Assembly (NCBI GenBank): GCA_004154925.1
Contig: QJNS01000023.1
Coordinates: 186,001-250,000 of the forward strand
Direction of reading: 5' to 3'
Length of the DNA stretch: 64,000 bases
Origin: Monosporascus cannonballus
Taxonomy: Eukaryota > Ascomycota > Sordariomycetes > Xylariales
The notes beneath the pieces were generated by a model, which was given only the letters and a program-made list of their open reading frames with translations, ran no database searches and was not told where the DNA came from. The position numbers and the translations under genes were made by a program. This document shows positions 34,151 through 45,614 of this stretch, piece by piece. Position 1 is the stretch's first letter; every line of letters begins with the position of its first letter.

Positions 34151-35783
34151 ATGAGTTCCCCTCGCTTGCCCAGCCCTCCGCCGCCTGCTGAGATCCAAAT
34201 CGGCCCAAAGTCGCCTGGACTCGGCTCCACGGCCAGTCTCGAACAGCAAGAGATGGAGCAGACCATTACTGATGCGAATGCGAAGCGTCGCATACGCCCG
34301 GGCACCAAGGCGGAGGATATGGCGGCCGGCCCGCCCCTTGTCCCCTTGAGTGAGGTATGTATACCATAGTGACCACCCCATCGGGTTGTCGTCTGCATGA
34401 CTAGGACAACACATTTATCCATGCTAGATGGGATGAAGCTCGGGAGGCTAACTTTAACCTTATCAGCTTGACTCGGCTTTCCAGCTACAAGAGCACCTTG
34501 CTGCTTTACATTATTACCACACATCCTCCAACACAACGCCCATAACCCGTACAGCCGCCACTCATCTTGCCGCGCCGCCGCCTGGAATCGATCGTACCCT
34601 ATGGCTTTACGAGCTCTGTCGGTTCCTGATCTCCCAATGCAATACCCTCATCGTTGGCTTCCTGTTTGATTCGCCGCCATGTTCGGCTGCCACATGCCCC
34701 GAGATGCGCGCCTCCGAGTGGCAGTTTCTGTGTGCCGTTCACGATCAGCCCAAAAGCTGCTGCGCCATTGACTACTGCTGTCATACCCTCGACTGGGCTG
34801 CCAATGTCGTCACGAACCCCAAGCTCTTCCCCAGTAGATTTGTCGTATCCGAAGGCCATGACAAGAGCGCCGTGCTTAAGAATTTGGTCAACGTGTTCCG
34901 CCGACTTCACCGAATATTTGCCCATGCCTGGTTCCAACACCGAGGCGTCTTCTGGAGAACCGAGGGCCAGACTGGCTTGTACGTATTCTTCAAGACTGTG
35001 TGCGACATGTATGACCTCCTGCCTGCGGAGAACTACAAGCTGCCTCCGGAAGCCGAAGGTCTGGACTCAGCACCCTCCGAGAAGGAAGAGAAGAGGCCAG
35101 TCGTCACGGCCATTGCGAAACCACCGTCCCAACAGAATGAGAGCGGAGAGCATGAGGATGATCGCCATGGCTTAAATACTCGGAGAAGTAGCAACACAGC
35201 CAGGCATTCGAGCAGGCCATCTACAGGTAGAGCTGTGACGACTGTCATTGAAGAGCGGGAAGACGAGAACTCCGACGTCGCGAATAAGCTTAAGGCTATG
35301 CACATATCACCGCCTGAACCCGTTGAGGAGGAATCTGAGGTTGAAGTACCCGTCATCGTCGAGGGGGAGATTGCTGATAACCCGGCCGCCGCACCTCAGG
35401 CTCCTGGACAGCAGGATGAGACGCAGTCCTACGATGTCAAAATTGACGTCCAAGGGGATGTATCGGTCGAGCCGGACACTGTTGAAGAAGGAGACTATGC
35501 CGGTGGCGAAGCGCCGCCTGTCTTCGAGCACGAGAAGGTAGGGTCTCCCTCAGACGCCGCCGAACCGAAGTCAGACGCCCACAAGCCAGCCGGCGACGCC
35601 GAGGGAAGGGAGAGCCAAAACCAAGCCCCCACTAGCTCGGCAGATCCCGCGGCGGAGGAACCCGAGAACCCGCCGCCGCCGCCGCCGCCGCCGGCAGAGT
35701 CTACCGACGGCACAGCGGAGCAAAAGCCCCCAGCGGCGGGGGAGGAGGAGGCGGCGTCATCGGAAAAGGCAAGCACGGGATAG
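34151..35783 (+). CDS. MOB3/phocein-type Mob1 family protein (STRIPAK subunit)
   Basis: Two exons: 34151-34354 and 34467-35783, giving 506 residues; the 112-bp intron has GTATGT and TATCAG and lies between codons. The Mob1/phocein fold covers about residues 69-270: LDSAFQLQEHLAALHYYH, the zinc ligands in CSAATC (C-x4-C) and HRIFAH (H-x4-H), and GVFWRTEGQTGLYVFFKTV. All four ligands are present. The remaining 235 residues are acidic, Pro/Ala/Glu-rich and probably disordered, with a run of eight prolines from a CCG repeat. The long tail after the Mob domain fits fungal MOB3 (Sordaria, Neurospora), the phocein subunit of the STRIPAK complex, which controls hyphal fusion and fruiting-body development. 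MOB1 and MOB2 are shorter and lack this tail, so phocein is the better call. Confidence 0.88.
35668..35697 (+). repeat. CCG triplet repeat coding for polyproline
   Basis: A run of CCG/CCC codons in the MOB3 tail codes for eight consecutive prolines. Length changes here would keep the frame. Confidence 0.8.
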
Positions 35784-38700
35784 AGTCGCATGCATGACCT
35801 AGAGAGATTCGAGGAGGCCGGGCTAGCGAGCGCGGACGAGGTTCCAAGGCAGAGGCGGCGCATGGCCACGCGCCTGCGCCGCAGACAGGCGCACACCGGC
35901 AGTTCCAGCACCGTGGCGGACGCCGAGAGGGACACGGGTGCGGATGCGGGCCCGGATACGGACATGGAACCAGACGCTGCCGTCACGGCCGGAATCGTCG
36001 AGCAGACGCGCAGCGTCACCATACGCCTGAGACAGGCGCATCTACAGCAAACTGGCACTGGGGCGTCTGAATGGACGGGCGCGGGCAGCGGTAGGGATGA
36101 TGATTCATGAGGGCTAAAAAAATATATTGTGACGACTAGGATGCTAGGGTGACCCGGCTGCATGGGCGGCTGTCATTCAGCCCGTGTGTTTTGACACGCG
36201 TGTACAGAAAAAATACGGCTATGGATGGGGTGGGCCATAAAGTGTACGAATACAAACTCGGCGGGAGGGTGATACCTACATAGGTACTTTATTATTTGTG
36301 CAAATACGGAACGAGTTGACCTCGTTCCAAGGGAAGTACTGTGGCGGATAACCCCTGGTGAATCGTGCTGGGTATGGGGTAATTTACTACCAGAAATAGA
36401 CTACGTCGGACTCCAAAGTTGCGCTCTAGGAATAATGTATGCAGCTCATAATAACCCAGGTGCCTGGTGCGTCCGGACCCGTCCCGTACGATTATGTTGA
36501 TGGAGCAGATCTCCCATCGAAAGGACTCCCGAGCATATCGGCAGGGAATGGCATTCGAGAGGGACGTAATTCGAGCTTTCGATTTCGCACCCGGTAATCC
36601 CGTTGCCCACGATTTCGGCACTGTGGAGGAGTGCCTGATCTCCCCATGGCTCTCGTCGCGCCACAAAGACTGATGCAGTTAGGAGAAGCCTTCCGTTCAT
36701 CCCCGTCTTCCGATGAAGGGGCGTGGACGTGCGCGGAAACGGAGGAATTACCCGTGAGCTCTTGCGTTCGATCGGCGAGATGGGCGCGTAGGGAAACGCA
36801 GTAGCGGCGCGGCAAGGAGCGGTGAGCAGCAAGTAGTTCGCGTCCCCGGCACGGTTGGGGGGAGGCCGTGCCCGCGATGTGATCTGCTACCCTTTCCCTT
36901 TAGGCGTCCTCAGGGTACGTATATCGGCCCCCTGTGATGATGAAAGGGAGCAGGGACCATGGTAAAAAGATGGTCAAGGGCTCGACGCCACCTGTCCGTA
37001 TTAACTACGGGGGGGGGGGCCTCATAATGATAGCCGCTGGTAAGCAAACCAGGGACCAAATCAGGAGGCGAAGAGCACCTGCTTGTGAATTGAGGCGATT
37101 AGGTCGCTAGGTATGGTTGTCCCGACGTACGTTTTTATAAGATCAATAATACTTATCTAGTGTACGAGACCTTACGAAAGCACGTGCAGCATAGGAAACT
37201 ATACCGTAAGAACGCATTTGCCTGTGTTTTTAGTCTGCTGGCGTCGCAAGGAAAATGCCCCTTGCCCCTTTCCGGGCGGTATTGGATCCCTCTTCGACTG
37301 GACGTGCCAGCGATACCGGTATTGTATGGTTCTATCACTAGAGAATTCCGGTAACGTTTAGCATGTACGTGTAGCTAGCTGACATACTGCGCCGTCAGCG
37401 TAGCGTCGACATTGTCCTTGCGTCTAGTTGTCCGTTTCCCACCGGTCTAGTACGGGTTCGTATCCAGCAAAAACGCCATCCATGATTCGCGACAACTCGC
37501 ATTGACCAAGGCGCGCCATCAGTCTGCGACCGCATTCTCCCCCGCCCGAAGTTGCATTCCTCCTGCTAACTATGAATACTGTCCTGTCACCGCATAGATC
37601 CTGCCAGGTCTTACAGAGCGGACGGGGAATGTCAGAGCAGCGAGTCAGCATCAGCAACGGTAGATAGCCGGAGAACGAGGATTTGTTAGGTCACATGCAG
37701 CGGGCTGCTGTATATGATTTCAGGACCTGAAATGCCGCAGAACGCATATCAACCAGATTCATATAAATACATACTACAGGATTCCGTTGCATCGGTTGAA
37801 TTCCCCAGAAAAGCAGACTTAAAACACCTCCGGGCGGATATCTCCCTGCGTCCCCTTTCGTGAAACACCCTTAAATTTAGCAATGCGTCGAGTCTAAGGC
37901 ACGTCTTTTTTTGGCTAAGTCGAAAAAGAGTATCGAACACGCTCTCTGTACTGATGGTCATGCTGCCGAACATGTATTTTGCTTGATACCTAGATATCCT
38001 CCACAACATGCCCGCGAGTTTCAAGCCCGCGTAGTGGAACGAAGCCAGATGATTGCAGTACCATCTACGAGCCAGGCATAATTTGTCAGAAATGTTCGGT
38101 CGGAGTGGGGAACAGGCAACGTCATCCAGGGGAATTCCTTCTCTCGTATGTTTCCCTCGACTGCGAACACGATCTTCGGTCCCTGTAACGCGTGATTTCC
38201 GAAGTCCGTCGTTGTCCGCGCTATGGAGCGCCAAATGTCACCCAACTCGTCATCAACCCCTGGGACGCGCTCCGGTGAACTGAGTATTCTGTAGATCAGG
38301 CCGTCTTGCCACATCGAGTCCTAGGCCCCGGAGCCAAAGTGGGAGCGGGATAAGAGCCGTAGCAATCAGTAGTGCTTGCAGGCGTGAATTCCGCCCCCCN
38401 NNNNNNNNNCCCCCCCCCCCCCCCCCCCAAGCCGACAACCTAGTCTCATGGAAAGCCGTCGACTGGTTCATCGAATGACTCTGTCGTCGCGGCGTAGTGG
38501 TGACCTGTAGGTGCGATCCAGGGTATGGCCGAGTTGAGACGACGGACCAAAGATTTTGACAGCTAGGCACTTCGCAATATTTAAATGCATAAATTGAACC
38601 GTGACATAGGTATTAAGCGCCAGGTCCGGGCTCCCCTGTTCCGTACTGCCGTTCGGCGACCCGCCCGGGGCGGTCCTACTTTTCGCCGCATCCAACTTCA

Positions 38701-38975
38701 TGTGTCTCAGACCCCTGCCGACCGATAGAGCATGGCACAGCCGCTGGTAGGGAACTCTCCGATCCCTGGTCCCCTGGTAAATCAGCCAAGGGTCTGTACT
38801 TTGTCGGTGCCACAGGGTTTTGCCGATTCCTGGGTAATAACCCCTTCCGAGCGACAAAAAGGCCCGCGCATGGGCTCAAAAGATTCTGGAATATTTTCCT
38901 AGCTAGGCCTTGAGGACAAGTCACCTGCGGCTCAAGCTGGCGCCAAATGCCAACTCACGGCATGGGCCCGTCGAC
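35784..38975. other. intergenic with assembly gap
   Basis: Holds the MOB3 3' region (with a GC-rich open frame at 35790-36110, see findings), then sequence with no supported gene. Two overlapping minus-strand frames at 37749-38314 (97 and 161 codons) next to the N gap are the only candidates, and I recognise neither. The stretch at 38410-38975 between the gap and the zinc-cluster gene shows nothing. Confidence 0.45.
38394..38428. other. assembly gap (10 N) inside a C homopolymer
   Basis: Ns at 38400-38409, preceded by six C and followed by a run of 19 C. The gap size is a placeholder and the flanking homopolymer is probably a sequencing artefact. Confidence 0.9.
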
Positions 38976-41511
38976 TCAGTGGGTCGGGTTACTGCTATCG
39001 CCTGGAGAAGGAAAGCGGTCCTCCTCACGGTCGATGCGCATTTTCGCGAAGATTGCGGTAATCTCACGGACGTTTTCAGTTTGTTCGGAAACTGGGTTGG
39101 CGTTACGCTCATCTGCAAAGGCACGAATGCTACGCAGTACGGGGCTTAGCCCCTCTCCGTTTGGTAACCACCAATCTACACACGTAGGGTCACGGAACAC
39201 TTCGGCCATACGCGCTCGCATGGTATATGGAAATATGTACCTAAATCATCTCAGAGTCAGTATGCAACGTAAGAAAAGATGGGAAATCAAGCAAACTAAA
39301 TGTAGATGTATCGCACTTGACTGCCACACTCAACACGTGCGCATTGCATAACCGGATCGTGATGCTGGGGGGCCATAGCTCGTCCGTATGCAAACCCACA
39401 ATCGTCAAAAGCATCTGATCGTGTCTGTAGTGCCTTGGCAGGGGCTACTCGATCCGCCAACATTAAAGTAGCATCGGCCAAAACTTACCCCAATTTCTCA
39501 ATTAACGCATATTTCCTCCGAACCCACATGTAGTGCCTGCTGTCCCGCGGGAGAAACAAGGCGGCCAATGCTAGACACGGCTGAAGGTGCAGCAACGCGC
39601 CTTTCGGCGCTGCTGGCCATTTTTCGACGGTCTCGAAAATCTCGCAGATCTCCATGGCACAATCGTTTAGCTCATCCGAGGGCTCTTGTTGCATCGTCAT
39701 GGTTTCCTGACTGTTATGCATCAGAATAATCGAGTTCCATTCGGCGATCAGTGTGGTCGTTCGAAACAAGGGGAACTCGTAGAGATATCCGGCCTTATAA
39801 GGATTGACAATGTCATCTTTGGGGGGTTGTTTCTGCCCGAAATCGGTAACAAGGTAACTCGAGTCAGTGATAGCAGGATCAAGATTGTTTCTCCATTCGT
39901 AAATCCGGGATGTAATATGTCTATACTCGGCAGAAAAGTCCTCGCTTGACATTTCGCCACGACCTCCTTTAGCGTAAAGAAGCGACATGTCCGTGGAGAT
40001 CAGGCGGAGAGAAGCTGCATGATATTCCGTTTTCCATCTTAGATCTGCCGGATATTTTGAGATCTGCGACTCACAGAACTGAACAGTCGCAGAGAACCAC
40101 TCTCGGGGCAACGTCGTCTCAAAGCCTGCCATCATACCCACGGAGACGTCGAAGCGCACATACCACGTTAATAAGGTGCAGCTGGTTGAAGATTGCATGG
40201 CGGTCTGAGGTGTGAATAGCTGTGTTAGTAGCTCAAAGGCGGCCCTCTGATGTCCCATCAGGCTGACCCAATCCCCAAGATATTCCTTTGTTGCGAGTTA
40301 GCCGATCTGTGCACAATCCGCGGCGTATCCATGTTTACCTCGATGGTGGCAAGTTGCAAGATTGTCATCAACGTTGCGACGCCCTGTTTCTCCCGCTTCC
40401 TGAAAGAACTGAGCAACAGCGTGACGCTCCTGTTGTAATATTGAAGAAAATCTTCGATCTTGCCGTTTGGATTCTGGACCGTGTAGTGATAGGCAGCAAA
40501 CCCAACAACGGCATTCAGTAACGCATCATTCCCATTCTGGACGGCAATTCCGGGCAAGAAGCTTCGAAAAAAGTTATCCGGGTCGTGATTCATGCTATAG
40601 TGACCAACACAGATGTTATCGCAGAAGTATTCCAAGTAAAACTGGAAATCTGGTGGGAGATCCGACCAATCTGGCCGGTCAGAGCTCATGTGGAGCATAG
40701 GGTCAGGCATTTGGAGGTATGGGGTGAAGCTGGCTGTGGTGCTTATAGACATTGATGGAGAGGCACTCTTAGTACCTTCTAACGAGGGCGTCTCTGAGCT
40801 TCTTCGGGTTGACCCTTCTGAATCAAAGGCTAAGGCAGTGTTCGTTTTCTGTGACCGGGTTGTAGACTTTCCTGGAGGGGTGGGTAGCTGATTTGGTTCC
40901 TCGTCAGGGATGGATCCCAACCTGGCACCCGTCTCGGTTCCTTCTTCCGCTTCGTCCGGCGGAGAATCAGGGCTTCCGCGGCAGCTGAAAGATGACTCTC
41001 TCAATGGTGATGGACCAGTTGAACCTTTCGAGTTCGGCGGCTCGGGATACACACAATCTCTCTTGCCTTTGCGACAGCCTAGATATTGTCAGTTTTTGTT
41101 GCGGATTCGGTAAAGAAAACTGTCTTACGGTCACAGATGGGGTGCGTCTCGTCACACTGTTCCACATTTAGTATACTGGTAGCAATCGGAAAACGGTCTG
41201 CTCACCTTCACCCTCCTGCTGCGGCAAGTATAGCAGCCCGATCTCGTTCGGCGATGCTTGACATGGTCCATCCCAGGGACAGATTTCTTTCGACTACGGC
41301 TGCTCTGAGTCTTACTGGGCTGGAATAATACGGGATCAGGAAACCCAGCAAAGTATCCCAGACTCTGAAACCGAGGTGGCATCTGAAGACCGGTGTCTCC
41401 ATGCGGCGTCGCAGGAATTAGGGGCTGATTATGAGCATCTTGAGGGTCCAGCTCTTGTGGGTCCCTATTATCCCCGACGAGGGGTAAATATTGATGGTAG
41501 TAGTCACTCAT
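38976..41511 (-). CDS. Zn(II)2Cys6 transcription factor with fungal-specific regulatory domain
   Basis: Five exons on the minus strand: 41206-41511, 41129-41156, 40339-41078, 39489-40285 and 38976-39240, giving 711 residues. Exon 2 has only 28 nt and carries the centre of the zinc cluster, so both its introns split the DNA-binding motif. Cysteines at 93, 96, 103, 110, 113 and 120 give C-x2-C-x6-C-x6-C-x2-C-x6-C, with basic RSRRVK in the first loop, which contacts DNA. A Ser/Pro/Glu-rich linker follows, then an alpha-helical regulatory region from about 220 (DLPPDFQFYLEYFCDN) to the end, of the Fungal_trans_2 type (PF11951-like), ending with LRSIRAFADERNANPVSEQ. A nuclear activator or repressor; the target is unknown and no biosynthetic cluster lies nearby. 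Intron 4 is 248 bp, longer than the rest, and could hide a further exon. Confidence 0.85.
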
Positions 41512-44139
41512 TTGGGAGAGAGACGAGACGGATTGTACGGAATTGCACAGGTCAAGGTCGATTTGATATTGGTAGGTCCCGGCTCACTGCTGTGTTATAT
41601 TGAGTGTCGCCCGCAACTCCATCCGTGCGTGATCTGGTCTGTGAGTTGTCTTGTTGATCAGGGCAACAAACGTCCTCGGAGGGTGGTGAACGACGTTTGG
41701 GCTCAAGCCCCGGTGGGGTATGGCAGACGGAGAGCACAAAGGTCACCACGTTTCGCCTGTCGATTATAATAAAATTTAGTTGCTTCTATAGTCGGCTTCA
41801 AAAGCTGTTCGGCTGAGTACCGGGCCAGGGGGAAAGAGGCGGTTAAGGCAGGATAAATAGTCAAGCGTCCGACCAATGAGGCACTTTCATGTGGCCTTGC
41901 GCCGCCCGGGTAAGCCAGTATGGCGTATGTCCCCTGTCACTTGTGACGGGCCGGCTCGTCCTCGTTCTTCCCGCCTTTGCCTGAGTGAGAAAGACGGATG
42001 CCGTGAGTTCTGAAAATCAACGCGCAAAGCTCCACAGGGCCTTGGTAGACTGATATCTGCTGGACTGCCGGGTTGTAACCAATCTGGGGAACTGAAGAAG
42101 AACTCTTGGGAACGGCTGGGACCTTCGTCGAAGATAAAAACGTTGCGGGCCTTTCTAGTCCACCCTGGTGATTGATGATTGCTCCATGGGTTACAGCCCA
42201 CCTATTATGAGTAGATGAAAGGGTAACAGCTTGTAGTGGGGGTCTATGAGTTAGGCGTCGAAGACGGAGTGCCACGCAGAGGGAACGTTTGGCCGAAATT
42301 CGCCGTCCCTATGTACAGTAGACAAAGAGAAAGCTGAGTCAAGCCCAGGGCTAATGTGTTCCACAGGTGACGGCGAGAATAAACGGGGCACAACTGGGAT
42401 GCTGAAATACCGTGTAGGCGGCCCCTAGCTAGGATAGCTGCTGGGGCTAGGTGGTGTGGATGCTGGCTTACTTGCAATGGCGATCGAGGGGTATGATGTA
42501 AGGTGATGTTGGTCCTGAGTTTTGATTCGATGTTCTCAGTTCAAAATCTGTCTTTGGTGAAGCACAAGCGCTAGGCAGTAGATCGGAGTACCAGGATGTA
42601 GAATATGCAGCCAGAAAGCATCCACGCTCGCCCGAAGAGTTGAAGTGAGTAGGTTAAAGATAGAAGAAAGCCCTAACTGGCAACTGTAAATTCGAAGTGT
42701 ACCTGATAAGAAGCGTGGACCGGCAGCGAATGGACTAGGGAGATAACGATCCAGGCGGGTTGCCAGGTTCTGCTTAGTGATCTGTTTAAGCTCGCAGGTG
42801 CCAGGGTCGGCCTAGTTCCGATTCGACTTCAGGACATCAAGTTTAGGGAAAAACGGTGCCTGGGACGGACGGAGCCAACGTCGCATGAGGAGCCCTCGTT
42901 ATTTACAGCACCAGACTTAAAACCTGGCTCAGCCGAAATTGACGGCGTCCACAAGGCGCTCAAGTTGCTGTGCCGCAGTTGAAAGTAGCCCCTCGCGTCT
43001 AATGCGGCTGGAGGGGACGGCAGCAGTAGGGCGGTGCTGGCGCTGTTCAGGTCTTTGGAGACCTAGGCAGTGGCGCTCGTGAAGATTGAGACCAAGGAGT
43101 TCCACCTCGAGTCGAATGGCCTCAGGTATGTGGAAAGGGAGTAGATAGGAGTCCACTTATCCTTAGCCTACGTCTGATCCTGAGTAGAATTTATCAATAA
43201 CCTTGTAATAAGCTGAACAAGAAGGCTTGATATCTAGGAAAACAATGAACATACGTTGGTCCAGGCCGAGAGAAGAGGTGTACCGCAGAGTACAGCACCG
43301 TTGCAAGCAGTTGCTTGGGACGGAGCTAAGGCCAAGAAGAAGCTTGACAGGGGTTCTATCTAGTCCTTGTCATTCATTATAAGAGTATTCAGCGAGCCAA
43401 ACTGACGGGGATGGGGTACCAACAGGAGGAAAGGTCTGTGTGAGATTCTCCCACGCGCGCCGCGGTTGATCAATGGCGGCTAGTGATACGTAACCTGATC
43501 CGTATGTGAATGGGCAGTATAATTACGCAAGATAATGAAGCCTCCAGCCAAGCTGCCAAACTGGAAGAGTATTTCTAGCAAGCCATACCTTGTTTACACC
43601 GCTGTGGGCGTGTCACATTCCGTGCGCCAAATCTACTTGGCAACGTAATTGTTATTCGATACGGTTTTCGCCAGCGCCTTATGGACGGTCTGGCGAAATG
43701 TGCCCCCTTTGAAAACTCCTCGTCCTAATTAATAAGGAGGAGATGTAATAAGTAGTGCTGGTCGCCTATCCGGGCGAATGGGGATGCCGAGGAGAATAGA
43801 TTCCGTTCTGGGAAAAAAACTGAGGGCATGACCCGTGGTGAGATGAAGTCGAGAGAAAGTGTTGAACCGCTCCTCAAGCCCGACAATGCACAGGCGGCCA
43901 CGTTCTAGGATGCTAATAACTCAGCTGCAAGCCATTAACTTTCTCAGAACCGTTGCTTGGGTATGGCCTACCCTACCTAGCACTGATAGGACAAGATGGT
44001 TACTTCGTAGGCTTGGGGGTTCTAGCGCTTAGACCTACCCCAGGCAAATCCCAAGAATCCCGGTCCTGGTTTGGATGCTGCGGTGGGGCACAAATCAGGG
44101 CTTTCTATTGCGACAACGAACCTTACGACCTACCACTAC
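41512..44139. other. gene-free stretch upstream of the zinc-cluster gene
   Basis: Promoter side of the zinc-cluster gene, then no gene I can support on either strand; open frames are short and overlapping. Confidence 0.5.
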
Positions 44140-44206
44140 TACAACTCACAGGGGTATTTTTACTTGGTTACCTCCACCAAGTCCGCTATATAGTCAGATA
44201 GAATCA
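44140..44206 (+). repeat. MITE-end repeat copy A
   Basis: Starts CTACAACTCACAGGGGTA, continues with CTTGGTTACCTCCACC and ends TAGAATCA-like (GATAGAATCA). Same modules and order as copies at 45571 and 48331 and the ends of the 13599-14095 element. Confidence 0.6.
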
Positions 44207-45171
44207 CACACAAATTTGTATGAGAATAATCATGCGCTGACGTGTGTGCCAATTCTTGCGGCTATCATAAGGTAACAAAAATCAACCTTGGCCGAAGAGG
44301 ACAGTGTATATTCCATACAGTTTCCATAGGGATCTACCTTGTAGCTTTAGTACGGCATATGGTGGGACTAGTGGAAGTAATCAATAAAAGAATATTTATG
44401 GGAGTGTTAAATACATGCCTACCAAGTTAGTTACCTGGCTTAATACCAGGACGGCGGAATGACGAGAGGGCACTGAAGGACGGATCGATCAATTCCAGGC
44501 GCCAAGGTGGAAACTGCGGAATCGTCGCCCTATAATAATAATAAGCACTTGCTAACGCGGACGAGATTTAAGTGGGACAGGCGTTGCTCTAGCAGGCAGC
44601 CATTGGATATCTTGCATCTTAATTTCCTACCAGAGTAAAGGCGTCGGATGTGAATCCGCTAGCTTCCCTTCGGATTGAGGGGCCGAGGGCCAATCTAAGC
44701 TCCCAGAGGCAATAATACTGCAAGTTTGTTATACCCGTACAAGGAACATTGGAGAGATAAGCTAGAGCAAATCTGGCCAGCAGCTCGGAAGGTCGTATTG
44801 TTATATATGTGTAAGCGTAATTGACTTTCCAGGCACTCTCCCGTCCATAAGTAAGGGAGAGAAGCTGTCGTCGTGCTCACAGTATCATACTTCGACATAT
44901 TCTTGGAGTCAGTCTTGGTTGTTGACTACCGCTAGAAATATCGCAAAATGAAGGACTCGAACGAATATATTCGTACCACTGGGAAGCGGTTGGTGTCTCA
45001 TTTGAATCAAGGTTTATATGTACAAGAAGAGTACTTCGTAATCGTGACATGTATGGGCCGTTGGGCCTGTGGTCGTGAGCATCGTCGCATTGTCAAAAGG
45101 GGGGGGCGCCCACATGGTCATAGCTCCCGACATATATACCATAGAGCTAACGTAGCCCCAGGTACCAAGTC

Positions 45172-45212
45172 ACAGGGGCATTTTTAGTTAGATATCTCCA
45201 CTGGGCCATTAG
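45172..45212 (+). repeat. MITE-end repeat copy B (diverged)
   Basis: ACAGGGGCATTTTTAGTTAG followed by TATCTCCACTGGGCC; aligned with copy A most differences are transitions. Confidence 0.5.
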
Positions 45213-45570
45213 CTGTATGCCATACGGAGTTAGCATGTAGATGTGTATAGAAAATTGTATGGTAGGTGACCTTGTACATTTGCTCAGGACAGAGAAAGCT
45301 GGCAGCCAACAATAAAAATAAGCGTCAGCAAAACCGCGTGCAATGTCTAAGCTCAAACAAAGGTGGGCATTGTTATTTAGGCTGCGGTCGGCGCTGCACC
45401 AGCCGGTCGGATGCTGTGGGATCCCGAGATGCAGTATCCGCAGCTGCACATCTACAGCACGTGATCTGGAAGTAACATTACTTGAGAACTTGAAAGTAGG
45501 TAGCCAATGGCAATAATACAGCCTCCGTATCTATGGTGATATGGCTGCAGCTATTGTATAGATAAGCATG

Positions 45571-45614
45571 CTACAACTTACAGGGGTACTTTGTACTAGT
45601 TACCGCCATCGTCT
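45571..45614 (+). repeat. MITE-end repeat copy C, at the left edge of AT island 1
   Basis: CTACAACTTACAGGGGTA followed by CTAGTTACCGCCATCG. The extreme AT-richness begins within 50 bp to its right. Confidence 0.55.
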
